Of a DNA stretch of 64,000 nucleotides, positions 17,998 to 28,545 are shown piece after piece (the stretch's first letter is position 1; every line of letters begins with the position of its first letter). This stretch comes from Isoetes taiwanensis (Eukaryota > Streptophyta > Lycopodiopsida > Isoetales > Isoetaceae), in contig JAJEKV010000106.1 in assembly GCA_021234155.1 (NCBI GenBank), positions 2,725,581 to 2,789,580 on the forward strand, read 5' to 3'. Below the pieces are notes generated by a model. That model did no database searches and was not told where the DNA came from. It saw nothing but the letters and a program-made list of their open reading frames with translations. Both the position numbers and the translations under genes were made by a program.

Positions 17998-18990
17998 CAC
18001 TCATTCGGATGTGGATAGATTGGAGCCCTATGTTGATCTATATGATGACATACAGCAGCACAAACAATTGGGCAAGGTTTTGTTGCTTGGCGACTTTAAT
18101 GCACGCATTGTGAGCCGAAAGCGTGTCCCTAAAATTTGAGCCTCTAGCGAGGACATCTTGCGCTTGAACCCCCAGAGGTGGCTTAGTCAAGGATATCGAC
18201 GACAAACTATGTTTCGGCCATGGCAAAAAGGCTTGTTGTTGCTGGGTAGTATCTTTGACCTGGTTATTTGTAATGGGTTGGCACAATGGCCATCCTCCAG
18301 CTGCTGCACTTGTAGACAGGAGAACCAAGGGGGCGGTTCCAGTGTGGTGGATTATCTATCGGGTTCGTGAATAGGATCCGCGACTTGGTTAGCCATTTTT
18401 CCATTGGAACGCATTACTTCTGACGAGGAAGTGGACTTAGACCACCACCCTTGTTCGTGCATCTCCATTGGCAAGCTCCTGCATCTATCGCCTCAACGCC
18501 CTGTGCCCCCCAAATGGACTACTACCGTGTCGCATGGACCTATTCCCACCGCTTGAGCATGACCTAGCAGGATCTGGCGCAATTCCCCATACTTCAATAG
18601 CGATGCCTTAGCCGATTCATCCGCCTCGATAGTCACGAGAGATGCTTTGGGGGAGAAGCCCGCCACTAACCTCCGCTACCACATCCCCTCCCCAACGATG
18701 GTTCAATGATGAGTGCCTGAGCTCAAACGCACACTTCGCAAGTCATTGATCCCACCTCCCGCCATGTGCCATCACCAATACCGCCCTTCCTCAAGAACAA
18801 GAAAGCCGGTACCTCAGAGCATCGGCTTGAATGATGTTTGGTCTCCCCGATTGGCACCCCAAGACATTCGAGAAGGGTCTTGGCGAAGACCCCATGTTCC
18901 ACGTGGAACATCACCTCTGAGCAATGGGTACAAGATTTGCAATAGCTTTATGACCGCTGGGGCACCACCGTCCCTCCACAAACTTTAATT
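17998..18990 (+). pseudogene. LINE-C endonuclease fragment, GC-rich
   Basis: The C-terminal half of an APE-type LINE endonuclease on the plus strand. It begins DVDRLEPYVDLYDDIQQHK, LGKVLLLGDFNARI (the conserved GDFNA block). After frameshifts it gives SIFDLVICNGLAQWPSSS and GGGSSVVDYLSGS (the endonuclease GSS.VDY block), then a DHHPLFVHLHW-like SDH region at about 18440-18470. Downstream a WFNDEC-like piece near 18700 resembles the linker before RT. The RT is absent. Base composition is clearly higher in GC than the surroundings, as in the LINE fragment at 37.1-38.3 kb, so the two may be one subfamily. Confidence 0.75.
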
Positions 18991-21900
18991 TCTCATGCCT
19001 ATTATTATCACATTATTATTAGCTTCTTGAATAAGTTCTATTCTATATACCTAGGTACTTATTTCTTGCCACGCATTATTGCAGTAAATTTCTCTCATAT
19101 TACATATGCAAGCTTTTTAAGTTCATATATTCACGCAACATGTACATGTTAAGGCTTCAATCAATCATTTTCCTTATATGTAGAGTTTATAAGCGTTGAA
19201 CTCAAAGAACATCCATAAGTTTTCTCAATTTTTTAAATGTCAACTAGAACAGAATGAGATGAACATTAGAGCCCATTGCTTTTATAGGAGATGTAACCAT
19301 AAACCTGGTACTCCTCACATATGCATGTTTAAGTAAAGTTTATATCTACACTCAATATGTAGATCTAAAGGCTTCAATCAATCATTTGACATATCCGGTA
19401 GATGTTTACGCATCGCTTGAACCAAATTATTAAGTTTCTAAATCTCAACTAGAAATGTAATGATGTAAAAAATTGAAATGCTCTCGGTGCTTTTGTGGCG
19501 CTTGTAACCCTCGTAATTGCCCATTTGTTTAAACTTACTTGTAGTTATTATGTTAACCACATTGTTTTATTGAAACACACACTAATGGTCCCATTGTTTT
19601 GTTGAAACACACACTAATGGTCCTAAACGCAATTCACTATCCAAAATGTCAAGACATATGCAATTGCATTTTGGTTCCATAGTACATGGTAACGATGAAC
19701 TTAATAAATATTATGCATAGGCAGCTTTTATATTTTTTCTTCATCACAAATTTTAGTTCCTAAATGATTACACATTCACGCCCTTGCCATGAGTCTAGCT
19801 ATGGCGGCCAAGGCCACGTAAACATTTCTCTTTAGCCATTCCTGTGTGTTAAATAAGGTAGTAGATAAAGAGAAAGTCTTGGCGGCTATGGACCTTTCCC
19901 CATACCAACAAACAATATGAAGTTGGATTGTTGTGAAAACTAGCAAGCAATAGCCAAAAAAAGTCATTATCAATATGGGAGTCTTAAAACCCTTTGGGGC
20001 ATTGGCATTAAGGGGCTACATATCCTATGAGACTAAAGTACTTTTTTAGCTAGAGAATTTAACTTTGACTAGAGAGAGAACATGGATGTAAGGTACTTAC
20101 TCCGGCTTAGGCATGGTTATCAATGCATGGGATCAAGAGGTCTTCTTGTGTTCTAACATTGATTTATTCTAAAAGAAGTTTACTTTGAGCTATGGTGGAA
20201 TATTGTAATGGTTGGGGACATTGATTTGGAAAAATTCCAATAAAAACCCGCCTTTTCAATTCGTCAATTATAAAGAGTGCTAGATGAGAATAAGATACAT
20301 CATGTAGCATTAGAATCGTCTAGCCTAAAGCAAGTGTTTTTGAAAAACAACTCTACGACCGGGTCGTTAAGCTACCGTATTACAAAGATACTTTTTATTT
20401 GGAATATATTTTTGAGTATTTCCTTCGTGGTGGAACTTATCAAGCAAAGTAAGAACCTTTAAAAGGTATCACCGAAATTGCTTCTCCTGGATTCGATCGT
20501 CGATTTTAAGCCAACAATGTGAGTGATTTTGTGCCTATTTTTGTAATGAATCCTATCCCTTAAAGTCGTAAGCAATTCAACTTGACTATAGAAGAAATAA
20601 CACAATTACGATGCATGGTTTAGAAGCAAAGGAAATTCGATCCCATTCGTGTCATTATTGTTAGGAGTTATTGCTAATGCCATATTTATAGAGGTTAAGA
20701 AAACAATTGATACTTGTTGATATGTGTTATGTCTGAAGGATAATACTGGAATTTTTAAAAGGACAAACTAAAGAGGGCAAAAGGGGATAGATGGAAGAGC
20801 TTTAGATCAAGATCAAAGATGGTTGTAGTAGAAATGGAGACAAAAAGAATGGAATGTCGTGTTTTTTAAAGCAAAGAGGAGATCGACCGAGGCATGGAGG
20901 AGATTCGCCTATTGTGAATCCGTCTGGGTAATCAGAGTTGGGCTCAATCGCATTTAACTATGAGTTCGAGTTGCTTGTGGTTCTAGACAGGAGGACTTCA
21001 GACCAGGTATGAAAGTTCAGGATATTGTTGATTTTTGGTCGCTTCACCAATACAAAATTGTGCTAGAGTTGTGCCACCCGGTTTTCATTTGGGTGATTCC
21101 ATCTGTGTGCAGACGTTTGTTAAAAATGAGGAGCTTCTTTTGCTCTTTCACTTATATACATAGTACAAAAGCCACAACATCTGAGGAAACCCATCTGAGG
21201 AATGCTGCCGATTGCGCCCATAGCTGGATCTTTGTTACCGATTTTACCAAATTACACACTAGGCCTACAATCAAAAATTCTCCCCCAAAAACTGCATGCC
21301 GTGAAAAGAAACACACGCCAAGGAAAGAACGAAAAAGAATATAAGTCCTCAGAGAAAGAATTATAGATGTGTAGATATTGCTCAATACCGATTTATTAGC
21401 ATTTCGTGGCATTCAATAGGAAATTATCCTATTGAAGCAAATAGCAGAATAGCACATGTTACCCAGGAAACAACATGCGTTGCTATTTGGATATTGAGAG
21501 CTTTCGTCCTTTCTAAGCTATAGACCCTATATCTGAAGAGCTTTATGGGTTATGTTCCTTCATGGATTCGTGGTTTATCATATTTGTAATAGCCTCATCC
21601 TCGAAAAGTCCTTGTGAAAGCATTGAAGACATAGACTTAACTGGTGCCTTTTTCTATTTAGTAGCTTGGTTAATTTTGGATAAAACTATAGATATTATAC
21701 TCATTGCTATCCCAAATGATATCCAATGAACATAGCAACTCCTTTAATAGCTACGACTTAAAGCTGCCTAGAACAGAACTATACTTCACCCGGCAATGTC
21801 GTGCTTCCTCTACTAGTTATAGTCACAAAATTGTTTGCTTGTATGCAAAGGGAAACAAATAGTCAGAATATATTGTTTGAGGTGCTATGATTATACTTAT

Positions 21901-22084
21901 TGAAGTGGTATGAATATAGGAGAGTGTCTAATTTACAACGTCGTCAAGGCCATGAATCATTATCTACTTAACGAAATTGGTGACATGGAGAAATAGCAAT
22001 TGGTCATGTTATTTTAACATTAGCCCGATTCCAGAAGTACAAAAGTGGGGGCTTTTTGTAAGCAAAAACCCTTAAAAAGGTGCC
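18991..22084. other. No recognised gene; 32-bp tandem pair and a coding-like stretch
   Basis: 19560-19591 and 19592-19623 are tandem 32-bp copies with one mismatch (CATTGTTTT[A/G]TTGAAACACAC...). Around 20275-20640 the plus strand gives protein-like segments (LDENKIHHVALESSSLKQVF; KLPYYKDTFYLEYIFEYFLR; FNLTIEEITQLR) interrupted by stops. I cannot assign them. The ORFs at 21009-21344 (plus) and 21152-21412 (minus) show no known domain. Confidence 0.4.
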
Positions 22085-22693
22085 TCAAAGTCGCCATGTA
22101 TTGTATCGGTCTTCTCTTAGGGGCCTACCAAATGCATGAAAATCAGAATTAGCAAAATACTGTTCAAATGCGTCGTCGATTGTGGAGGCACGAATGCCGA
22201 ATTTGGCCTCCTCCTCAAGGCTACGGCGTCCAGACGAAAGCACAAATGTTTTTCCGCTATCTTCAATCGACGCGTCAATTTTGATATATTTCAATGCCGG
22301 ATGCCATTTTCTATTAGAATCTGCGGTTGTTCGATTATCAGAGCTTTCAATTTCTGATAATTTCGCCTCTTCGTCGCCCAGTCTGCCATCCTCAACAGTA
22401 CTGCATTCATCCTTGGCTTCATAATCACACGAATTACTTGAAACATTCCCCATTTCAGATCCGCATTCCTCATATTTACGAAACTTTATGCCTGGAATCT
22501 GATTTTCGTCTGTAAACTCTCTACGCTTTCTGCTGCCTTTAGCAGAATTATCTGTCATCTGCATGAAGCCAGAGACACAGTCTAAAATGTGAGTTGGCAG
22601 ATGAAATCCAAAGACGCATTCTAAAATGTCATTTGGCAGATGAAATCGCAAATTAAGTTGGACTACGTTACCTTGTAATGGACTCCAATCCAA
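22085..22693 (-). CDS. Hypothetical protein, 202 aa
   Basis: The longest continuous frame in the window not explained by a transposon or repeat. No family is recognised. The middle (about residues 45-115) is acidic and Ser/Glu-rich with a basic GSRKRR patch that could act as a nuclear signal. The C-terminal third reads HPALKYIKIDASIED and AFEQYFANSDFHAFGRP. An internal Met at about residue 44 (MQMTDNSAKGSRKRR) could be the true start, because the first 43 residues contain a tandem-like duplication (FHLPNDILECVFG / FHLPTHILDCVSG). It may be one exon, a short intact gene, or a captured fragment. Confidence 0.4.
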   Translation of the reverse strand: MDWSPLQGNVVQLNLRFHLPNDILECVFGFHLPTHILDCVSGFMQMTDNSAKGSRKRREFTDENQIPGIKFRKYEECGSEMGNVSSNSCDYEAKDECSTVEDGRLGDEEAKLSEIESSDNRTTADSNRKWHPALKYIKIDASIEDSGKTFVLSSGRRSLEEEAKFGIRASTIDDAFEQYFANSDFHAFGRPLREDRYNTWRL

Positions 22694-22900
22694 TGCAATC
22701 GAAGCGCGCGTAAAGCTGCTGCAAAATGTGGCATTTAAGATTAGATTAGCGGTTATATTTTCGGAAAGCCCATATTAGATTTGGCAACTCCACGGCCGCC
22801 GGCGGCCTGCCGCAGTCGCCACTGTTCTCTGACGTGTTAGCCATACACAAAATCAAACCCAAAAATCTTCACTTTTTATTTTTTAGAGAAATTATCATTT

Positions 22901-22950
22901 TAAGAGAATAAAATAGAATAGATTTTTTATCGTCGAGACCGATTACAGAG
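22901..22950 (-). mobile_element. LINE 3'-terminal scrap with TATTC-type tail
   Basis: On the minus strand: AATCGGTCTC-GACGATAAAAAA followed by TCTATTCTATTTTATTCTC. The box GGTCTC...GACGATAAAA is nearly identical to the LINE ends at 42.7 and 52.45 kb. Only the terminal tens of bases are present, so it is an extreme 5' truncation or a decayed tail. Confidence 0.6.
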
Positions 22951-22970
22951 ACTATAACGGAGCGCGCCGT

Positions 22971-23102
22971 CATGTTATAGCCACGGGCATATCCGTGGTA
23001 TATCCGTGCCTTTGACATGTTATAGCCACACCCAAAAAAAAAATACATTGCATTTTTGTGGACTTGGCAGATTTTTTGCCATTTAAGGCTGGCTATAACA
23101 TG
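22971..23102. repeat. Small inverted repeat, CATGTTATAGCCA arms
   Basis: CATGTTATAGCCA occurs at 22971-22983 and 23016-23028, with its exact reverse complement TGGCTATAACATG at 23090-23102. The outer pair gives a 132-bp unit and the inner pair an 87-bp unit. It could be a miniature inverted-repeat element. No clear target duplication is seen. Confidence 0.5.
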
Positions 23103-23252
23103 CCCATGTCCGACATTTACCGCGATGGGAGACTATAGTCTATTCATAACAAATAACGAGCAGCGCAATAAGGTTCAATGTCCTTTCTAAGGTTTATTTT
23201 AGAGAGTCCATGAACTTCCTTTCTTGACCCAACCCAATCTTCTTTCAGAGAG

Positions 23253-23552
23253 ATGGCGGTGAATTTGGGAGCAGATTCAATATGCCTTTGCTTTTTCACT
23301 CTTCTAGATCATTGTTCTGGACAGAGTCTAGTTTGGTTTTGCATTGCTCTGGTTTTTATTTTAGATTGCGCCTCTGGATTACTTCTTCGGACAGAGCCTG
23401 TATTTTGGTCTCATCGGGGTTCAACGAGTCGACCAGGAGATGTGCTGCAAGACCAATTTGACCGTTACATGGCCTTGATTGAATTTGAATATAATATTCT
23501 GAATCTTGGGCTGGGATTGCCTGGCAGGGTTTGTGACACTTATTATAGTTAG
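23253..23552 (+). CDS. Hypothetical ORF, 99 aa
   Basis: An ATG (AGAGAGATGGCGGTGAAT) opens a 99-codon frame starting MAVNLGADS, with a hydrophobic stretch at about residues 18-45 (LVWFCIALVFILDCASGLLL) that could be a membrane segment. No family is recognised and no continuation is seen. It may be chance or a first exon. Confidence 0.2.
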   Translation: MAVNLGADSICLCFFTLLDHCSGQSLVWFCIALVFILDCASGLLLRTEPVFWSHRGSTSRPGDVLQDQFDRYMALIEFEYNILNLGLGLPGRVCDTYYS

Positions 23553-23640
23553 ACGGTAGAGATTGTTTAGGATTTCCCTTGCAGGTAAAGGGAAGGTGGA
23601 TGTACAATCCACCTATTCCAACGGGGCAAAGCAAGGGAGG

Positions 23641-23910
23641 GAAGCATGCACCGAAAGCTATGGTGTGGCAGCTATGGCGATGCTAAAATTGCCTTGGAAA
23701 ACTTATATGACGTTTTGGAGGAGTATGCTTGCGAAATTTTAACCACCTTGAAATTTCGGCTCTAATCACCTTGATTTTTAAAGTCGACCTTGATTTTTAA
23801 AGTCGACGTTTTAAGGTGATTCTCTGTTGATTTCCAGTTCTTTTTTAGTTCCAAGTTTTAAGCATTTACTATTGAACCAAGTGAAAACAGGCAAAATTTC
23901 TGTTAAGTGT
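23641..23910. repeat. Dispersed repeat Q, copy 1
   Basis: It aligns with 32511-32738 along its length (shared: ACCGAAAGCTA, GGAGGAGTATG, TTTTAACCACCTTGAAATTT, TCTAATCACCTTGATTTT, GTTTTAAGGTGATTCTC, TTTAGTTCCAAGTTTTAAGC, GAACCAAGTGAAAACAGGC). Internally AATCACCTTGATTTTAAAGTC is the inverse of GTTTTAAGGTGATT, giving a hairpin. This copy has an extra duplicated CTTGATTTTTAAAGTCGAC. Confidence 0.8.
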
Positions 23911-24090
23911 AGTCCGTACGCGTACGGAACCTTTGTAATACTTATAGTACCGGACTGTACGTATAATACGTACGTTATAATTATAGGTATCATTTTGTAA
24001 ATTTTTTAGACCAAATAACGTACGCGTACGTATCATTTTTAAAGGTTTTGTACGTACACTACAATACATACGTACGTTATAATATATTGT
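23911..24090. repeat. Cluster of TACGTACG / CGTACGCGTACG palindromes
   Basis: A perfect 16-bp palindrome lies at 23913-23928 and a 14-bp one at 24018-24031, both with core CGTACGCGTACG. ATACGTACGTTATAA occurs at 23966-23980 and again at 24068-24082. CpG-rich palindromes in otherwise AT-rich DNA stand out. Confidence 0.75.
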
Positions 24091-24480
24091 ATGAAACATA
24101 ATAATATAATTTTTTCATCGACCTAAATCTGTGACCGCCGAAATTTTTTCATCGCTCGAAACTTCTGGATTAGAGTCTGAGTCCGCCACGATTTCAACAA
24201 ACATCTGGCTCATCTTCGCCAGTTCTTCTCGCCACGATTTCTGAAGTTCTGAAGCATGTAAGTTGATTTGAACGTATTCATGATTGTGAGTTTGCTTGCA
24301 TTCATGCAAGGTTTTTCCACAACAAGGTTTTTGTTTCATAGCAAAGCAACTCGGAGCCCAGAAGGAGATCCAATGCAAAGTAAAAATGTAAATGCTCTTG
24401 TTGTTCTTAGAACAAGACTTACTCTGCTTCAGATAAATTTATTGAAAAGCATGTTCTGAAAATACAACACAGATTTTAAG

Positions 24481-24532
24481 AATGCAACGGCATGTAGGGG
24501 CCAAGTTCTAAAATGCAACGGCATGTAGGGGC
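24481..24532. repeat. 21-bp direct repeat
   Basis: AATGCAACGGCATGTAGGGG plus C is present identically at 24481-24501 and 24512-24532 (31-bp period). Confidence 0.9.
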
Positions 24533-24769
24533 TGCTCGATGAAATTTCGGCATCACAGCAGCACATCAAGTATGTTTTGTATTCTTGTGTTTGAGATAGA
24601 TTCCTAGTTTATAATGTTGCAACATAATGTTCCTGCAACTGTTAGATCTTTTGGCAATGAACTACAGAAGAATATTTTAGCATTTATTTATTAGCAGCAA
24701 CACTTTATAATCCGCTAATGGTTTGTGTATGATAGGTTTTAAGGCTTGTTAAAGGTTTAAGGAGCCGGC

Positions 24770-26545
24770 CTACTAAGGAGTCGAGTTTTGGGGAGAAGTA
24801 TTGCATCAATGTTGTTAAAATTGGCAGTGACATGCGATCATGGAATTGCAAGTTTTGTGGGAAAGAGGGAAGAGGAACAAAGACAAGAATGATAGCGTAT
24901 ATGGGTCACATCTCAAACAAGGGTGCAAACCCTTGTCTAGCAAAGAACGCCCGACTTATCCAAGAAGCTAAGGTAGAGGCGGGTGTGGCAGATGAAGCTG
25001 GTATAGTAGATAATATTGATATGGACGTGTCAAAGTTATGGAATGGAATTGCCTCTTGCTCTTGGTCATGGAATGGAATCACCGAACATCCCCTGACCCA
25101 TCTTCCCCGCTTATTCCTCGATCGCCCATCGGGCCCAAACAGGGATAGGTTCAATACGCTGTAACGCTTTATACCTAATAATGATGAATTGTATGATACT
25201 GACGACATATTTGCCGTGATAAAACGAAAAAATACTGGCAAGGCAAAAATTCCGGCTGTTTTAAGATTTTCGCACGTGAAAACAACGGAAAGCCGCGACG
25301 CTGAAAATTTTTCGCTGACGCCAAAAAAAGAAAACCGCGTCGCTGAACGCGAAAAAAAAAAAATTTTTGTTTTTTTTTTTTTTTTTTTCGAAACCTTCCT
25401 CTCGGATCGCTTTGACGCTGAAGTATTTTCGCGCACGCCGATACGAAAGAATTGGCGTACGCGTGACGAAATTCAAAAAAAAAAAAATTATTTTTTTTTT
25501 TTTTTTTTAAAAAAAAAAAATTTTTTTTTTTGAATTTTGGGTGACGCGAAAATTATAGCGAAGCCGCAGACGAAAATTTTTTTCGTCTTACAGTGATCTA
25601 TAGGTTTCACAGACGCGAAAAAAATTTTCAAGTTTCACGACGCGAAAAAATTTCACAGACGCTTTCGGCGGAAGCTTTCGCGTCCGGAAATTTTTCCTAC
25701 CATGAGGTTTTAATACTTAAATACGTATTTTATTAAAAATACGATTTTTTGACTTTTATACGTCGAATTTTAATTTTGTACGTGATAGAACCTATCCCCG
25801 GTTCCAAAAGGACTCAACTACAAACAAAGTTAAAAGGGAGAAGTGTCCCCGACTATGAAAAAGGATGGAGCATGCCATGGAGATGGAAGTAAGATGTTTT
25901 GTAGAGGCAAACCTATCTTTTAATTTGTTGAAACTTCCTTGTTGAACAAAGATGATAGAAGCTTTCTCTCAAATTGGAGAGACTTGTACTAGTGTATCCA
26001 ATACTGCCATGCAGACTTCAAGGCTGAAAAAAAACTTGCAGATGTGGCTGTCAAGTGTGACCATGTGAAAGCCACTTGGCCAAAATATGGTTGCACAATA
26101 ATGTCTGATGGATGGGTAGATGTGTGTGGCAGGGGTCTAATAAACATCATTGTTTCTAGTGCGTATGGAGCTATGTTTCTGAAAACAGTTGACTGCAGTG
26201 GCGTTGGCATTAGCATTGATGGGGAATGGTTAGCTAAAAAAATGAAAGAGGCCATCATGGAAGTAGGCAAAGAGAATGTAGTCCAAATTGTGACAGATAA
26301 TGCATCTAATTGTAGGTCGATGGGAAAGATTTATTGTGAGGACACCTTGTGCATCTCACTGCCTTGATCTTCTATTAGAAGATATTGGAAATCTTGATTG
26401 GGTGAAGAGCGCTCGAAGTAAAGCTAACACGATCACTCTATTTTTTAAGAAGAGGAAAAGTGCCAAAAGCATTTTAGACACTTCACCCCGACCTTACAAT
26501 GTTAAGACCCAAGAAAACGAGATTTGTTGTTTTTTTTGTTATTCA
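24770..26545 (+). pseudogene. hAT-type transposase (BED finger plus DUF659), broken
   Basis: A relic of a plant hAT-superfamily DNA transposase. The N-terminus has a BED-like zinc finger: RSWNCKFCGKEGRGTKTR (Cys-x2-Cys), then MGHISNKGANPCLAKNARL, at about 24826-24970. After an inserted CG-rich block, the catalytic-region family DUF659 resumes with CFVEANLSFNLLKLP (about 25890) and MIEAFSQIGE. Then come MSDGWVDVCGRGLINIIV and MFLKTVDCS (about 26100-26200), and ENVVQIVTDNASN (about 26272-26312). After a frameshift it gives TPCASHCLDLLLEDIGNLD (about 26340-26400). The C-terminal hAT dimerisation region is missing or eroded. Stops and shifts make it inactive. Confidence 0.88.
25215..25790. repeat. 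GACGCGAAAA-motif insert inside the hAT relic
   Basis: A block with many GACGC-GAAAA / TTTTCGCGTC motifs in both orientations (GACGCTGAAAATTTTTC, CGTCGCTGAACGCGAAAA, GACGCGAAAATTATAGCG, CACGACGCGAAAAAATTTC, GCTTTCGCGTC) and three A-run/T-run pairs. It separates the two halves of the hAT transposase and shares no coding sequence with it. It is probably a nested non-coding element. The A-run/T-run structure resembles 16650-16690. Confidence 0.6.
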
Positions 26546-27752
26546 TTCGCTTGATAAGGCTTTGGCCCGCATTGCAAAAAAACAAGGGTTTCGGATTTTT
26601 ACGAATCGAATGATAGCAAGACTCCGATGCAAAAACAAAGGGTAAAATTATATCCTAGATCCGGACAACTAAGGTTGCTTTTGATTGCGCCATTAGGGCG
26701 GATTTGGGGTCTCAAAATGGCCCATATCTTGATGCCGTAATTCCATCGCCATGTTTCTCGCACCAATGATGTTTGGCGCATTTTTTCCAAAGTCGCATTA
26801 GTTGGCAAGTAGAAAGAGGAGCAGCTTACTTGGCATCCACATGGCAAAATTTCATAGGACATGTTTGTGCATTCATTGCAACCACATTAATGGCCCGCAT
26901 TTTTCAAAAAATCGATCGCGGACCAAAATAATGGCTACTTTTCCCGCCCATCGGCATTATGCCCACATGCACCAACCACCTTATCAAATTTTTAAGCACC
27001 AAGATTTCCATTGTTCACATTAGCGCCGCTATTGCATCCTCTCCGCCTTTTTCATTTGGAATCCAAGTCTCCAATAGTGTCCGTGGTTTTTATGGGCGGC
27101 GAAAGCATAGAGTTAAGCAACAACGGCGAGGCGATAAAGCGACAAGCAAACGCATCGCTATATGCCATGTTTTTACTACCCAAATTTTCATTATGAAGTT
27201 TTCCTACTTTTCAGCTCTTCCCATTCATCGATTGCTCCCCGCCATTCATTCTTACAATTCAACGAATCGATCGATCCGACGGTGGAAGGATATCTATCCA
27301 TAGGCTCGTGGTGAGAATGATATCCATAACGGCGGGTGACTATGGAGTTACATCGCCAGAGCGACATTCATAATGCTAATGAATAGGTAGAACTATAGGG
27401 TTCAAAAATAAATGCTATGGATAGTATATTCCCTGGATTTCACCATTAAAAAACTGTGATCTAACATGTGCGGATCGTTAGGGTTTTTTTGACCTCACCC
27501 GCTCGCGATACAAATCCAAAATTATACCGCTTATGGCCAAGGAGTCGAGGTGGTCGAAGGGGGAGATGGGCGGAACGCCCATTCCCCGATCATACCGGTG
27601 AGGCATTAGTCTTGAAGATCGAGAGGTTTCATATCTTGCATTAGCATGGAAGTTTAGGCTGAAAAACATCTAGATACCTAATGCCACAAGCAGTTTATTT
27701 TTTTCCCTTCCTACCCATAGTTTTGGATGTTTTCTCGCTTCTACGATTGACA
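26546..27752. other. No recognised gene
   Basis: Short ORFs on both strands (for example 26599-26862 minus, 26959-27303 plus) show no domain I can name. Nothing else is seen. Confidence 0.45.
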
Positions 27753-27993
27753 ATGTTCGTGTTGTGGCGAAGCACTTTGAAATCTGCCGCCTTAGGAAGC
27801 TTAAGAGTCCCGTGGTAACTTTCACAAGGGAATATCATGAAACGGTCGCTCAAAGACTACAAGAACCCTAAAAATGTAGGTTCATTTGATAAAAACGATC
27901 CAAATGTTGGTACAGGACTTGTTGGCACACCAGCTTGTGGCGATCTGATGAGGCTTCAAATAAAGGTCGACAAGGTTACCGGAAAGATTGTCC
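27753..27993 (+). pseudogene. IscU/ISU-like Fe-S scaffold fragment, frameshifted
   Basis: IscU proteins assemble [2Fe-2S] clusters in the mitochondrial matrix. The frame at 27837-27993 reads NPKNVGSFDKNDPNVG, then GTGLVGTPACGDLMRLQIKV and DKVTGKIV, which is the highly conserved N-terminal third of plant ISU. It includes the first cluster-ligand Cys in PACGD. Upstream, ATG at 27753 opens MFVLWRSTLKSAALGSL, a plausible mitochondrial presequence. TREYHETV (matching the usual YHE.V) lies in a different frame, so at least two frameshifts separate start and core. The rest of the protein (the second Cys region with CGSAIASSS and the LPPVKLHCS block) is not found downstream. It is therefore a truncated pseudogene or a misread first exon. 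Confidence 0.75.
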
Positions 27994-28545
27994 ATTCACT
28001 CGCTCTTCATATAAGTATTTTGGTTTTTACCGATATAGTACCTATTTATGTTGTTTCTTATGTATGTCCCGGTAATGTATGATGCAAATTTTGAAGAGTT
28101 ATTTGTTTGATTCTTGCTCTAAGAAAGGAGTTTTAGGCTACAAAAATATGAAAAACATACAGGTAAAGCCTCAAATGCATCCTATGTTTGTTCTGACAGT
28201 TTCACAGTTTCACATTGTATTAATCCATTTCTTTGTCTGCACTGAGCAGATTGCATTCAGGACCCACTGATTGCCCTTTGTGCTTAAAGGTTTTCAAAGG
28301 CGTTTTAACAAAGCAAGTGAAGGTCCGGTGAAGGTTTCTATGTTTCATAGCTATGACCTGTTGGTCGGCATGTTTGCTAAATCTGCATCTTGATGATTTT
28401 GGACTAGTTGGTCTTCTAGTTTGACATGTTGTATTGTTCTTGAAATTAATATTTAAGCTTTTATTCTGTTCAATATATCTCTAGGGCTTAGAAAAGGATA
28501 AGGAAAATTATTGATTCTAGTTGGCACTCTTGGTCAGAATGGTTG

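Noticed and set aside
22136-22515. Plus-strand ORFs opposite the 202-aa ORF
   Set aside because: They are shadows of the longer minus-strand frame.
25189-25533. ORFs with poly-Phe/poly-Lys around 25.2-25.5 kb
   Set aside because: They read through A- and T-runs of the inserted block; no domain.
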